A stretch of 64,000 nucleotides of DNA, from positions 62,001-126,000 of the forward strand of contig NZ_CP047023.1 in assembly GCF_009796765.1 (NCBI RefSeq), written 5' to 3'. A program made the translations under genes and the position numbers. Positions 18,018-26,862 of the stretch are shown piece after piece (within the stretch, counting starts at the first letter, position 1; the number at the start of each line of letters is the position of its first letter). The notes beneath the pieces were generated by a model. The model had not been told where the DNA came from, did not search any database, and saw only the letters and a program-made list of their open reading frames with translations. The stretch comes from Paraglaciecola sp. L3A3 (GTDB lineage Bacteria; Pseudomonadota; Gammaproteobacteria; Enterobacterales; Alteromonadaceae).

Positions 18018-19580
18018 ATGAAATTACAAAACCTTTTGTTAGTGTTTATGGCTGTATTATTTACAGGTAATTTAGTAGCTAAAGAATCACGGCCAAATAT
18101 TTTATTTGTGCTCAGTGATGATCAAAGTTCAGTGCACACCTCTTATGCTGGCGCTCAACAGCTACACACCCCTGGTTTTGATAGATTGGCTAATCAAGGT
18201 GCCTATTTCACCCATTCTTTTACTGGGGTGGCATCCTGTGCGCCTTCACGAGCAAGTATTTTGACTGGAAAATCGTTTTGGCGTAACCGAGAAGCCAGTT
18301 TGTTATTTGGGCGCTTGAAAAAGGATCATCAAGTCTTCACTCGGCTGTTATCCGATGCAGGTTATGCCGTCGGTGTCAGTGGTAAGTCTTACTCTCCTGC
18401 CAATCAAAATTTTGAGTCTACTTATCCTCTGGTAGATGAACTGCAGGGATTATTCAATAAAGAGTATAAAACCCACGAAAAAACACCCTTTGGTATTAAT
18501 TCTGAAAATTATTCAGCTTCGTTTATTAAATTTATGCAAGATAAGCCAAAAGAGCAGCCGTTCTTTTTTTGGTTGGGCACTAAAGAGCCTCACAGAGCGT
18601 ATAAAAAAGGCATAGGCGCTGAAAATGGTATTAATCCCGATATGGTCACAGTGCCTGATTTTTTACCTGACAATACAACAATTAGAAACGACATAGCTGA
18701 CTATTTTTTTGAAATTCAGTGGGCTGATAATCATCTAGTTAATGCCTTAAATTATTTAGAGGAAATAGGGCAACTAAACAATACCTTAGTGGTGTATACC
18801 TCTGATAATGGTATGCCGTTTCCTCGAGCTAAAGCGACAAGCTATAACTATGGTGTACAAATGCCTTTAGCCATGATGTGGGGCGATAAAATCAAACCTG
18901 GGCGGGTGATTGAAGACTTTGTTAATCATATCGATTTTGCCGCTACTTTTTTAGATGTTGCTGGGGCGGAAATTCCAGCTGGATTATCTGGCAAGAGTTT
19001 GTTGCCCATTTTGTTATCGGATAAATCAGGTTTAATTGATGCAAAACGCACATTCACGTTAACAGGATTCGAGCGTCATGTATGGGCTCGTCCTGATGGT
19101 GAGGTGTATGGCCGCCGAGTCATTCATACTAAAGATTGGGTGTATATTCACAACTTTAATCCTGATCGCTGGCCTATGGGGAGTCCAGATTTTATCGCTA
19201 GTCATCAAGGTATTTTTGGTGATGTTGATGCAGGTCCTACAAAAACATTTCTATTAGAAAATAAAGATGCGCCTGAAATAGAGCCTCTCTATCATTTATC
19301 ATTTTCTAAATTACCCGAAGATGAGTTGTATCATTTGCCATCGGATCCTGAGCAAATTAACAATGTGGCTAATAACGTGCAGAATCAACAAGTATTAGAG
19401 CAATTAAAAGCTCAACTAATGCGTGAATTAAGCAAAGATCAAGACCCCAGAATGCAAGGGTTGGATCATTGGAGGGATTACCCGTTTTATGGGAATAAAG
19501 ATAAATATTTACGAGGTAAGTATTTAAAAGAGTATCAAATGCTGAATGACAATAAATTAATAGAAAGGGCGGAACATTAG
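18018..19580 (+). CDS. Exported sulfatase, heparan N-sulfatase-like (intact copy)
   Basis: A 520-residue type I sulfatase with a signal peptide (1-21, ending LVAKE). Metal Asp-Asp is at 34-35 (LSDDQSS), the formylglycine site is CAPSR at 74-78, then EPHRAYK and TSDNGMPFPR. A GGGAG-type Shine-Dalgarno (GGGAGATGGG) precedes the ATG. It is the intact member of a duplicated pair; the other copy (22283-23849) is broken. The gene ends in a hairpin shared with a truncated peptidase gene on the opposite strand. Substrate unknown; the region suggests a marine sulfated polysaccharide. Confidence 0.88.
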   Translation: MKLQNLLLVFMAVLFTGNLVAKESRPNILFVLSDDQSSVHTSYAGAQQLHTPGFDRLANQGAYFTHSFTGVASCAPSRASILTGKSFWRNREASLLFGRLKKDHQVFTRLLSDAGYAVGVSGKSYSPANQNFESTYPLVDELQGLFNKEYKTHEKTPFGINSENYSASFIKFMQDKPKEQPFFFWLGTKEPHRAYKKGIGAENGINPDMVTVPDFLPDNTTIRNDIADYFFEIQWADNHLVNALNYLEEIGQLNNTLVVYTSDNGMPFPRAKATSYNYGVQMPLAMMWGDKIKPGRVIEDFVNHIDFAATFLDVAGAEIPAGLSGKSLLPILLSDKSGLIDAKRTFTLTGFERHVWARPDGEVYGRRVIHTKDWVYIHNFNPDRWPMGSPDFIASHQGIFGDVDAGPTKTFLLENKDAPEIEPLYHLSFSKLPEDELYHLPSDPEQINNVANNVQNQQVLEQLKAQLMRELSKDQDPRMQGLDHWRDYPFYGNKDKYLRGKYLKEYQMLNDNKLIERAEH

Positions 19581-19601
19581 CCCCTAACAAAGTTAAGGGC
19601 T
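19579..19601. terminator. Hairpin after intact sulfatase
   Basis: AGCCCCTAAC / GTTAAGGGCT pair with one mismatch around a short AAA loop, starting at the sulfatase stop codon. The downstream T run is weak (GGTTTAG). The same hairpin occurs at 23848-23870, where it separates the broken sulfatase from the convergent peptidase gene. Confidence 0.5.
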
Positions 19602-19610
19602 GGTTTAGTA

Positions 19611-19857
19611 TCAGTCGGCTGGTTTGTTTTCAGGCAGTAAGGTGGCGATAAGTGTGTCTTGCTCGTTTAAGAAATCTTTCGCTGCGCTTTGTAGCTTTTC
19701 TTCGGTCATGGTTTCAATTAAAGCTAAACCTTGTTCAACTGTTTGAAACTCTTCGGTTTTAGATAGACTTGCTAATAAATAACCACGCCAAAAACCATTT
19801 AACTTAACCTTAGTTTCAATGCTTTTTACTTGTTGTTCTTTAAAGTTGTTTAGGTAT
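19611..19857 (-). pseudogene. 3' fragment of M16 peptidase gene
   Basis: About 247 bp nearly identical to the 3' end of the M16 peptidase at 23880-26753, including the stop codon. Similarity ends at 19857 and there is no start or zinc motif. It was carried along as the distal edge of the duplicated block. Differences from the intact gene cluster towards the broken end. Confidence 0.88.
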
Positions 19858-19907
19858 TAGTTTGTGTCAGCCTTGCTAAAGAGAGTCATAAATTTCACCA
19901 AAAATAA

Positions 19908-20429
19908 TCATTTTCTTTCAGTGTTAACCTGTTCGGATAGGTTTAGTAGGCGTCGTTGAATAGAGAACAGAGTTTGCAAAGACGAAGCATCCGGAACGAG
20001 ATAGGCTAGTGCAGAAACCCCTTTGATGCTAATCAATGTACTTCCCTGTTGCAGTTGAATAGATAGAAATGTCGTGGGAGCATCTGGAAACTGATGTAGT
20101 CGCGAGTTTTGTTTTCTTAACTCAGCTTCAATACTGGCAGTGGTTATTTCCAGTATGTTGGTGTCGTCGATCAACTCTTTGAGCAGAGTGTCTAGTTCTT
20201 CCTTGCTTAGCTGAATGCTTACTTGTGGATCTCCCGGCTTTAAGGCTCGAGCAGTGACTTTGCGGTTAACATATATTTGTAGAACAGGACCATCAGTAGT
20301 ACGGGGTTTTTGTCCGCCACGCATATCGAAGGTTATCATGACAGTATTAGTGTTTGGTTTTATATTCTGAGCATGGGAGGTGAATATTGAGCCCATCAAA
20401 TAGAGCATAGTCAACAAACAAAGGCGCAT
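19908..20429 (-). CDS. Exported hypothetical protein
   Basis: A 173-residue protein when started at the ATG at 20429, which has an AAGGA Shine-Dalgarno at 5-base spacing; a longer form from 20456 would read through a terminator stem. A signal peptide (MRLCLLTMLY, cleavage near SHAQN) is clear. The rest is mixed alpha/beta with no known motif. It follows the metalloprotease gene on the same strand, separated only by a strong hairpin, so partial readthrough may feed it. It lies between two copies of the duplicated block. No function is recognised. Confidence 0.65.
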   Translation of the reverse strand: MRLCLLTMLYLMGSIFTSHAQNIKPNTNTVMITFDMRGGQKPRTTDGPVLQIYVNRKVTARALKPGDPQVSIQLSKEELDTLLKELIDDTNILEITTASIEAELRKQNSRLHQFPDAPTTFLSIQLQQGSTLISIKGVSALAYLVPDASSLQTLFSIQRRLLNLSEQVNTERK

Positions 20430-20438
20430 AGATTCCTT

Positions 20439-20469
20439 AAAAAAAAGGCGGCACATGAACTGTGCCGCC
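20439..20469 (-). terminator. Strong intrinsic terminator ending at a Shine-Dalgarno
   Basis: On the minus strand, GGCGGCACA-GTTCA-TGTGCCGCC (9-bp perfect stem) is followed by eight T, just after the metalloprotease stop. The T run runs directly into the AAGGA site of the next gene (start 20429), so the terminator could also modulate the downstream gene. Confidence 0.85.
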
Positions 20470-20476
20470 GACAGAC

Positions 20477-21406
20477 TTAGTTAACTTTTATAGCTGAGTT
20501 ACTACGTCTACGTATTGATATATACATGCCAAGCATCGCGGCGAACAACAGTGAACCTGTGGCTGGCGCAGGCACTGCAACATTATATTGAATGTCGGCT
20601 GCCAGTGGCAAAGATACATCTGTGAATGGGTTAATAGTCAAGTAACCAAGATCACTAAAAGCGGCGATGGTGGCCGGTGAAATAGTAGCAGGAACATCTA
20701 CTGCGAATGGCGTCATCAGTTCGACATCATTGAATAAGCCAATATTTACTGAACCATCTTCTGGTGAACACGGACCGAACAAACCTTTAATCCAGCACTC
20801 ATCCCAGTGGCCGCCGCCATCTTGTAAGGCAATTGATGTCTCACTAGTACCGTACTCAACATTGAAGGCGTCAACTGCATTAGCACCGATGTAGTTGCCG
20901 TTGACATCGATTAGGTTATTAAAAGAAAATTGTGTACCAAAACCTAATGCATGAGCTATTTCGTGAATTGCAGAGTCAAGAAATAATTGTTCTGACTGTG
21001 GGGAAACAGCGCTGGCACCAAAATCATCGGCGTCGAATTGCATGATGCCGTCGGTGGCGCGATCAAAGCCCGAAGTTGTTGTTTCCCATGCTCTAGGTCC
21101 AGCAAACGCCAAAGAACCGTAAGCACCGTCTTCTGGAGTCAACCAAGCCGTTAGGTTATAGGTTGGGTTAGCAATACCTTCAAAGCCAACTAACATTGAT
21201 TCCCAGAATGTTTCAGCTGCACCAAATAATTGTATCTGGCGTGCTGAGAAAGCTTCGGTCGGAGAATTTGGGTTTCCGGCGCCGTTATCGACAGTTTCAC
21301 CTGCGGGTTTGTAATCAACTATAATATCGAATAACGGTGTTGCACTAGCAGCCATGGTACCCAAAGAAAGTGATGCTAACATAGTGTAAGTTAATATTTT
21401 TTTCAT
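20477..21406 (-). CDS. Secreted HExxH metalloprotease-like protein with PEP-CTERM-type tail
   Basis: A 309-residue protein when started at the ATG at 21406, which begins a clean signal peptide (MKKILTYTML, ending ASATP) and has AGAGAAG before it; an upstream extension to 21514 lacks support. The zinc motif HEIAHALGFG (HExxHxxGF) lies near residue 147 of this form, as in metzincin/leishmanolysin-like proteases. The C-terminus reads VPAPATGSLLF, a hydrophobic helix and RRRSN, which is a PEP-CTERM-like sorting signal with PAP in place of PEP. It should be exported and anchored or processed by an exosortase system, which is not in the window. A strong terminator follows. Confidence 0.82.
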   Translation of the reverse strand: MKKILTYTMLASLSLGTMAASATPLFDIIVDYKPAGETVDNGAGNPNSPTEAFSARQIQLFGAAETFWESMLVGFEGIANPTYNLTAWLTPEDGAYGSLAFAGPRAWETTTSGFDRATDGIMQFDADDFGASAVSPQSEQLFLDSAIHEIAHALGFGTQFSFNNLIDVNGNYIGANAVDAFNVEYGTSETSIALQDGGGHWDECWIKGLFGPCSPEDGSVNIGLFNDVELMTPFAVDVPATISPATIAAFSDLGYLTINPFTDVSLPLAADIQYNVAVPAPATGSLLFAAMLGMYISIRRRSNSAIKVN

Positions 21407-21990
21407 AATACTTCTCTGTATTTTGTGGAAATTAAAGGAGCGTATTTGTCGCTCTGGTTTCAAGGACTGAAATAAACTACCGTTAGAAATTGCGTGAGTT
21501 GCACACCTTTTCAAATTATTGATTTCAACAGAGGAAGCCTAAAAGTGCATCCATTGCATGCCCTCAGCCGATAAGCATAAAATATGCCTTGTTCTCAAGC
21601 ATCTGATTTAAAATGATTAATTTAATTTTAAACGCTAAGTGCAAAACAGTTTTGTAAAAAAATCTGACACTGCAACCATTCATATCGATAGCTAAAGATG
21701 GCTAATATTGTAGGAAAGTAGAAAACGGTCATTTTGCTCTCAGCTCTTAAGTAAGGATAATTAAAGATGTTCGGTATGCTTCAGCAAGGTAAATCTGAAA
21801 TTAGTTTAATCGTTACACCTTATTTCTATAGGCTTAAATAATTAAACGTCATACTTTCTTAAAACCAACCATTTAGTGACATTATTATCGGAGCTGGTTT
21901 TAAAAGTACTGCAGGGTTATCCACTGTTTAACTAGATTGGTATTATTAATCTCTGTCATGGCTGATGACCAAGTTTATAGGAGATAGCTT
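21407..21990. other. 584-bp intergenic region
   Basis: No convincing gene is seen. It separates the metalloprotease gene from the second Rof-like gene and probably holds promoters for both. A small hairpin (GAGCG/CGCTC) is at about 21441-21460. A 22-codon frame at 21768 has a Shine-Dalgarno-like AAGGA but no other support. The duplicated block resumes at 21962. Confidence 0.6.
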
Positions 21991-22236
21991 ATGATTAGTT
22001 GCAGTAATTACGATTACATTGAAATAGTCTGTTTGTATGGTTATACAATCAAGTTATTCATGAAATCGGGTGAAATTTTTGAAGGCCAAGCTGTCGACAC
22101 TCAGAGAAACGGATCACGCCAAGAATGTATAAAAATAGTGCATAACAAAATAGATAAATTAGTGGTGTTGGATAACATAGACAAATTGCAGGTGTGTGAT
22201 AATAATCCTCATTTTAAAGAAGTTTTGTTTGATTAG
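21991..22236 (+). CDS. rof: Rof (YaeO)-like Rho-binding antiterminator, second copy
   Basis: An 81-residue paralogue of the protein at 17721 with about ten substitutions and no frameshift or stop. The key ISCSNYDYIEIVCLYGYTI start and the KLVVLDNIDKLQV segment are kept. That it stayed open while the adjoining sulfatase decayed suggests separate selection, or a young pseudogenisation of the sulfatase only. It has an AGGAGA Shine-Dalgarno. Confidence 0.68.
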   Translation: MISCSNYDYIEIVCLYGYTIKLFMKSGEIFEGQAVDTQRNGSRQECIKIVHNKIDKLVVLDNIDKLQVCDNNPHFKEVLFD

Positions 22237-22282
22237 AGTCTTGGTGTTATTACAGTTAAGTATTCATTAATAAGTGAGAGAG

Positions 22283-23849
22283 ATGGGAGGAAATTACAAA
22301 ACACTTTTGTTAGTGTTTATGGCTGTATTATTTACAGGTAATCTAGTAGCTAAAGAATCACGGCCTAATATTTTATTTGTGATCAGTGATGATCAAAGTT
22401 CTATGCATACGTCGTTTGCTGGCGCGGTGCAATTACATACACTTGGTTTTGATCGCTTGGCTAATCAAGGCGTCTATTTCACCCATTCTTTCACTGGGGT
22501 GGCATCCTGTACGCCTTCTGGAGCAAATATCCTGACTGGAAAATCGTTTTGGCGAAATGGCGAGGCAGGTTTATTATTTGGTCGGCTTAAAACAGAACAT
22601 AAAATTTTCACTCGTTTATTGTCTGATGCAGGATACGCAGTAGGTTTGAGTGGTAAATCTTACGCTTCTGCCAATCAAAATTTTGAGTCGACTTATCCTC
22701 TGGTTGATGAACAGCAGGGATTATTCAATAAAGAGTATAAAACCCACGAAAAACTCCCTCTGGCATTAACTCTGAAAATTATTCAGCTTCATTTATTAAA
22801 TTTATGCAAGATAAGCCAAAAGAGCAGCCGTTTTTTTTTGGTTGGGCACTAAAGAGCCTCACAGAGTCTATAAAAAAGGCATAGGCGCTGAAAATGGTAT
22901 TAATCCCGATAAGGTCACAGTTCCTGACTTTTTACCCGACAATACAACGATTAGAAATGACATCGCCGATTATCTTTTTGAAGTGCAGTGGGCTGATAGG
23001 CACTTGGAGAGAGCATTAAATTATCTAGAAAAAATTGGCCAGCTAGATAACACGCTAGTGGTGTATACATCAGACAACGGTATGCCATTCCCAAGAGCCA
23101 AAGCCATCAGTTACAACTACTGTGTGCAAATACCATTGGCTATGATCTGGGGAGATAAAATCAAACCAGGGCGGGTGATTGAAGACTTTGTTAATCACGT
23201 CGACTTTGCTCCCACCTTTTTAGAGGCGGCGGGAGTAGAAGTGCCAGCTGGCCTGTCGGGTAAAAGTTTACTACCTATTTTGTTATCTGATAAATCAGGT
23301 TTAGTTGATAAAAGTCGGACATCTACGGTAACGGGATTTGAACGCCATGTATGGGCTCGCACTGAGGGGGACGTATACGGCCGCCGAGTTATACACACCA
23401 AAGATTGGGTTTATATTCATGACTTTAATCCAGACCGTTGACCAATGGGTAATCCAGATTTTGTCGCTAGCCATCAAGGTATATTTGGTGATGTTGACGC
23501 TGGGCCTACAAAAAAGTTCTTGTTAGCTAACAAAGGTAACCCACAAGTAGAACCTTTTTACCATTTGGCATTTTCTAAATTGCCCGAAGATGAGTTGTAT
23601 CATTTGCCTTCGGATCCTGAACAAATTAACAATGTGGCTAATAACGTGCAGAATCAACAGGCATTAGAGCAATTAAAAGCTCAACTAATGCGTGAATTAA
23701 GCAAAGATCAAGACCCCAGAATGCAAGGGTTGGATCCTTGGAGGGATTACCCGTTTTATGCGAATAAAGATAAATATTTACGAGGTAAGTATTTAAAAGA
23801 GTATCAAATGCTGAATGACAATAAATTAATAGAAAGGGCGGAACATTAG
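22283..23849 (+). pseudogene. Degenerate sulfatase (second copy)
   Basis: A copy of the sulfatase at 18018 with several independent lesions. The original ATG is AGG (22288-22290), and a 1-base insertion near 22303 brings an upstream ATG (22283) into frame. The formylglycine motif reads CTPSG (22508-22522) instead of CAPSR, losing the Arg needed by the maturation enzyme. One A is lost from a run at 22749-22753, one T is lost from a run at 22831-22839, and a Trp codon is TGA at 23439-23441. Three open segments remain. The 3' quarter is almost identical to the intact copy. No active enzyme is expected. Confidence 0.93.
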
Positions 23850-23870
23850 CCCCTAACAAAGTTAAGGGCT
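23848..23870. terminator. Hairpin between broken sulfatase and M16 peptidase
   Basis: Same stem-loop as at 19579-19601, lying between convergent genes, so it may act on both strands. The T tracts are poor. Confidence 0.5.
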
Positions 23871-23879
23871 GGTTTAGTA

Positions 23880-26753
23880 TCAGTCGGCTGGTTTGTTTTC
23901 AGGCAGTAAGGTGGCGATAAGTGTGTCTTGCTCGTTTAAGAAATCTTTCGCTGCGCTTTGTAGTTTTTCTTCGGTCATGGTTTCAATTAAAGCTAAACCT
24001 TGTTCAACTGTTTGAAACTTTTCGGTTTTAGATAGACTTGCTAATAAATAACCACGCCAAAAACCATTTAACTTGACCTTAGTTTCGATGTCTTTTGTTT
24101 GTTGTTTTTTAAAGTTGTTGAGATATTTTGCATCTTGTTGTGTCGTTTTAAATTGATTAATGACTAATTGGGTTTCTTGTACCAGTTCATTCACACGATT
24201 AGGGTCACAAGTGAAAGAAATACTAATGCTGTGTGTATTGTCGTAGCGGGAGAATCCACCATTAACTCTTACCCCGTATACACCAGACTTTTCTTCACGA
24301 ATGCGCTCTCGCAATACAGTACTTAATACTGATTTTAAGCTGTTAAAAGCGGCACTTTGTTCGAAGCTCCACTGGTTATCACCATAAAAATTTAGTACCA
24401 CTGTGGCTTTAGGTTCCATGCCTTTCTCTACTTTGACTTGTAGTTGCCCTTCACTTCTTAGGCTTGGTATTTTTTTCCATGTTTCTGCGGTGCTGTTATT
24501 AGGTAGGCTGGCTAAGTAAATACTGAGTAATTCTTCCATTTTTACAAGGTCTATATTACCGACAAATACATAATTAAACTGACCAGCGTTGGAAAATCGT
24601 TGTTGATAAAAATCGAGAGATAGTTGGAAATTTTGTTGTTCAATCACCTTGTCGTCCATTCTAATGGAGCGAGGATTATTACTATACTGGGCCACTCTGA
24701 TTGCTTCAGAAAATACCCCGTTAGGCGTGTCTAATTGGTTTTTGTAATAAGGTGAAGCCCTTGAAATTAAGGTATTAAAGGCATCTTGATCCACTCTAGG
24801 TTTTTGAAATTTTAAATGGAGTAATTGCATAAATTGTGGCAAATCTTGCACAGAACTACTACCAGACAAAGACTGATGATATTGATCTATACGGGCTGAA
24901 ATACCAAATTGTTTGCCCTTCATGAATTTACCCAGCTGTATGCTGTTCATATCGCCAATACCCATAGCATTGGTAATATGAGTACTTAACAGGGTGTTTA
25001 AGTACTGCTCTGTTGTGAGTAATGAATGACCGCCCTCACTACTGGCTGAAAACAGAATTTCATCTTCTTTGAAATCTGTTTGTTTTAAAATAACATGGGC
25101 GCCATTACTTAATGTCCAGATATGCGCGGCTAGGTCTTCATCATAAGTTTTGGATAACACTGCACCAGATTTGGGAAGGGATGGCATAAGTGAATCAGCG
25201 ACTTTTTCATCTTGGTAGGCCAGTAATTTTTGTTGGCTACTCTGTTGCCATAACGCCAAAATTTGTTGTTCGCTAGGTAGGCTGGCCGCGGTTTTTTCTG
25301 GAGCCGAAACGGCCACTAAACGGTTGTTCTCACTCCACCATTTATTGGCAAGCTGGTTAACCTCTTTAATACTGATTTGTGGTAAAAAATGTTGGTAAGC
25401 TTGTAAAGATTGTTTGCGGTCCATTAAAGGCGTTTGTTTTAAAAAGTGGCTTACGTATTGAGAAATCAGGCGGTTCGATTGAGTTTTGTCAATTTCTTTA
25501 GCGCCTTTTTCTGCTGAGCGTAACATGCCGGCTTTTTGCCGAGCTAATTCAGTTGCAGTGAAACCATTTTGCTGGACTCGATTATATTCTTCTAATAAAA
25601 ATTTTATTGCCGCGCTTGTTTGTTCTGGTTTGGTTAATGCTCCCATATTAAAAGTCGAGTTATCACTAAATAAACGAGAGAAATTGGCTCCGCCAGCAAT
25701 CAAGGATGAATTAGGTTTTAACACTGCTTCTCTAATTCTATTGTTAAGCATACCTATGAATAATGAATGGGTGATACTTTGTTGCAGGTCTTGATAACTT
25801 TTCATTTCAAACAAAGGTTGTTTAATGGTTAATGACACAGTGCTGCGGATTAATTCAGGATCGGTTTGAATACTCACCAATGGTTCTATATTGTCGGGGA
25901 GCGGGTAACTTTGTTTTGGTTTGCCATTTTCTACAGGTTTTATATTGGCAAAGTATTTTTCGATAAGTTGTAGTGCTTCAGTAGGCTCAATATCACCCAC
26001 TACCACTACCGACATTAAATCAGGGCGATACCAATCTTTGTAGAAACGTATCAGATCTTGATGTTTACCTTGTTCTAAAATGTCTTGTTTGCCTATTGGT
26101 AAACGTTCTGCATAACGAGAGCCTTTATATAGAACAGGTAATTGTTTATTAAAAATACGTTCGTTGGCCCCTTTGCGACTGCGTAATTCTTCAATCACCA
26201 CACCTCGCTCTTTATCTATCTCTTCAGCTTCAAAACTAATTTTGTGAGCCCAGTTTTCGAGAATATGAAAACCTTTATCTATGGTGTCTTGGTTATCAGT
26301 AGGAATTTGTAATTTATATACTGTTTCATCAAAGCTTGTATGAGCGTTTAAATGCGCGCCAAATTTCATACCTATGGATTCTACATATTCAATTATTTCT
26401 TGTTTCTTGAAGTCTTCAGTGCCATTGAATGCCATGTGTTCAGCAAAATGGGCAAAACCTAATTGACTTTCGTCTTCAGCCAAAGAACCAATATTTACCA
26501 CTAAGCGTATTTCGGCTCGCTTGGCAGGTTTTAGGTTTTTTTGGATTATGTATCCTATACCGTTATCTAATTGACCTTTTATAATTCGGGGTGTAATTGG
26601 TAATGAACCGGAAAAGGGTGAAGTTGTTGGATTCAGTTTAGTAGTCGGTTTGGCTTCGGTTGTATCATTGGATTGACAAGCGCTTAAGCTAATTGAGCAC
26701 ACTAGGATTGCAAGAGTGGGATATAAATTTCGAATTAGTGTTTTATACATCAT
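23880..26753 (-). CDS. M16-family zinc metallopeptidase lipoprotein
   Basis: A two-repeat M16 peptidase of 957 residues from the chosen ATG at 26753, which starts a lipoprotein signal (lipobox LSAC, Cys 26); a 15-residue upstream extension to 26798 would bury the signal. The zinc motif is inverted HxxEH (HFAEH, 102-106), with the third ligand in ERGVVIEELRS about 80 residues on. The second, inactive half follows from about 500. Family members (PqqL-like, insulinase fold) degrade peptides in the periplasm. It converges on the broken sulfatase. Its 3' end is duplicated at 19611-19857. A link to glycan use is not evident. Confidence 0.88.
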   Translation of the reverse strand: MMYKTLIRNLYPTLAILVCSISLSACQSNDTTEAKPTTKLNPTTSPFSGSLPITPRIIKGQLDNGIGYIIQKNLKPAKRAEIRLVVNIGSLAEDESQLGFAHFAEHMAFNGTEDFKKQEIIEYVESIGMKFGAHLNAHTSFDETVYKLQIPTDNQDTIDKGFHILENWAHKISFEAEEIDKERGVVIEELRSRKGANERIFNKQLPVLYKGSRYAERLPIGKQDILEQGKHQDLIRFYKDWYRPDLMSVVVVGDIEPTEALQLIEKYFANIKPVENGKPKQSYPLPDNIEPLVSIQTDPELIRSTVSLTIKQPLFEMKSYQDLQQSITHSLFIGMLNNRIREAVLKPNSSLIAGGANFSRLFSDNSTFNMGALTKPEQTSAAIKFLLEEYNRVQQNGFTATELARQKAGMLRSAEKGAKEIDKTQSNRLISQYVSHFLKQTPLMDRKQSLQAYQHFLPQISIKEVNQLANKWWSENNRLVAVSAPEKTAASLPSEQQILALWQQSSQQKLLAYQDEKVADSLMPSLPKSGAVLSKTYDEDLAAHIWTLSNGAHVILKQTDFKEDEILFSASSEGGHSLLTTEQYLNTLLSTHITNAMGIGDMNSIQLGKFMKGKQFGISARIDQYHQSLSGSSSVQDLPQFMQLLHLKFQKPRVDQDAFNTLISRASPYYKNQLDTPNGVFSEAIRVAQYSNNPRSIRMDDKVIEQQNFQLSLDFYQQRFSNAGQFNYVFVGNIDLVKMEELLSIYLASLPNNSTAETWKKIPSLRSEGQLQVKVEKGMEPKATVVLNFYGDNQWSFEQSAAFNSLKSVLSTVLRERIREEKSGVYGVRVNGGFSRYDNTHSISISFTCDPNRVNELVQETQLVINQFKTTQQDAKYLNNFKKQQTKDIETKVKLNGFWRGYLLASLSKTEKFQTVEQGLALIETMTEEKLQSAAKDFLNEQDTLIATLLPENKPAD

Positions 26754-26862
26754 GTTAGTGCCATTTCCTTGGTTTAGTTTGACCTTATACCAATCCATGG
26801 TAACAAGGATTTTACTTAATCATATAATTTAAAATTTAGTTTATAAATATAACTGGCTTTAA

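Larger units (their letters stand above)
17691..19857. repeat. Duplicated block, copy A (rof-like, sulfatase, M16 3' end)
   Basis: About 2.17 kb that recurs at 21962-24126. It holds a Rof-like gene, an intact sulfatase, a hairpin terminator and the last ~247 bp of an M16 peptidase gene. Similarity starts at GATGGCCAAG before the Rof gene and stops abruptly inside the peptidase remnant. Identity is uneven: near-identical at the 3' end, visibly lower in the middle of the sulfatase. Confidence 0.9.
21962..24126. repeat. Duplicated block, copy B
   Basis: Second copy of the block at 17691-19857. Here the Rof-like gene is intact, the sulfatase is a pseudogene and the peptidase gene is complete. 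Similarity to copy A is highest from about 23585 to the end of the block. Because the peptidase is complete here, this is the likelier ancestral position. Confidence 0.9.

Noticed and set aside
21768-21836. 22-codon frame with an AAGGA-like site in the 21407-21990 gap
   Set aside because: Too short and without homology, conservation data or any neighbouring context to call a gene.
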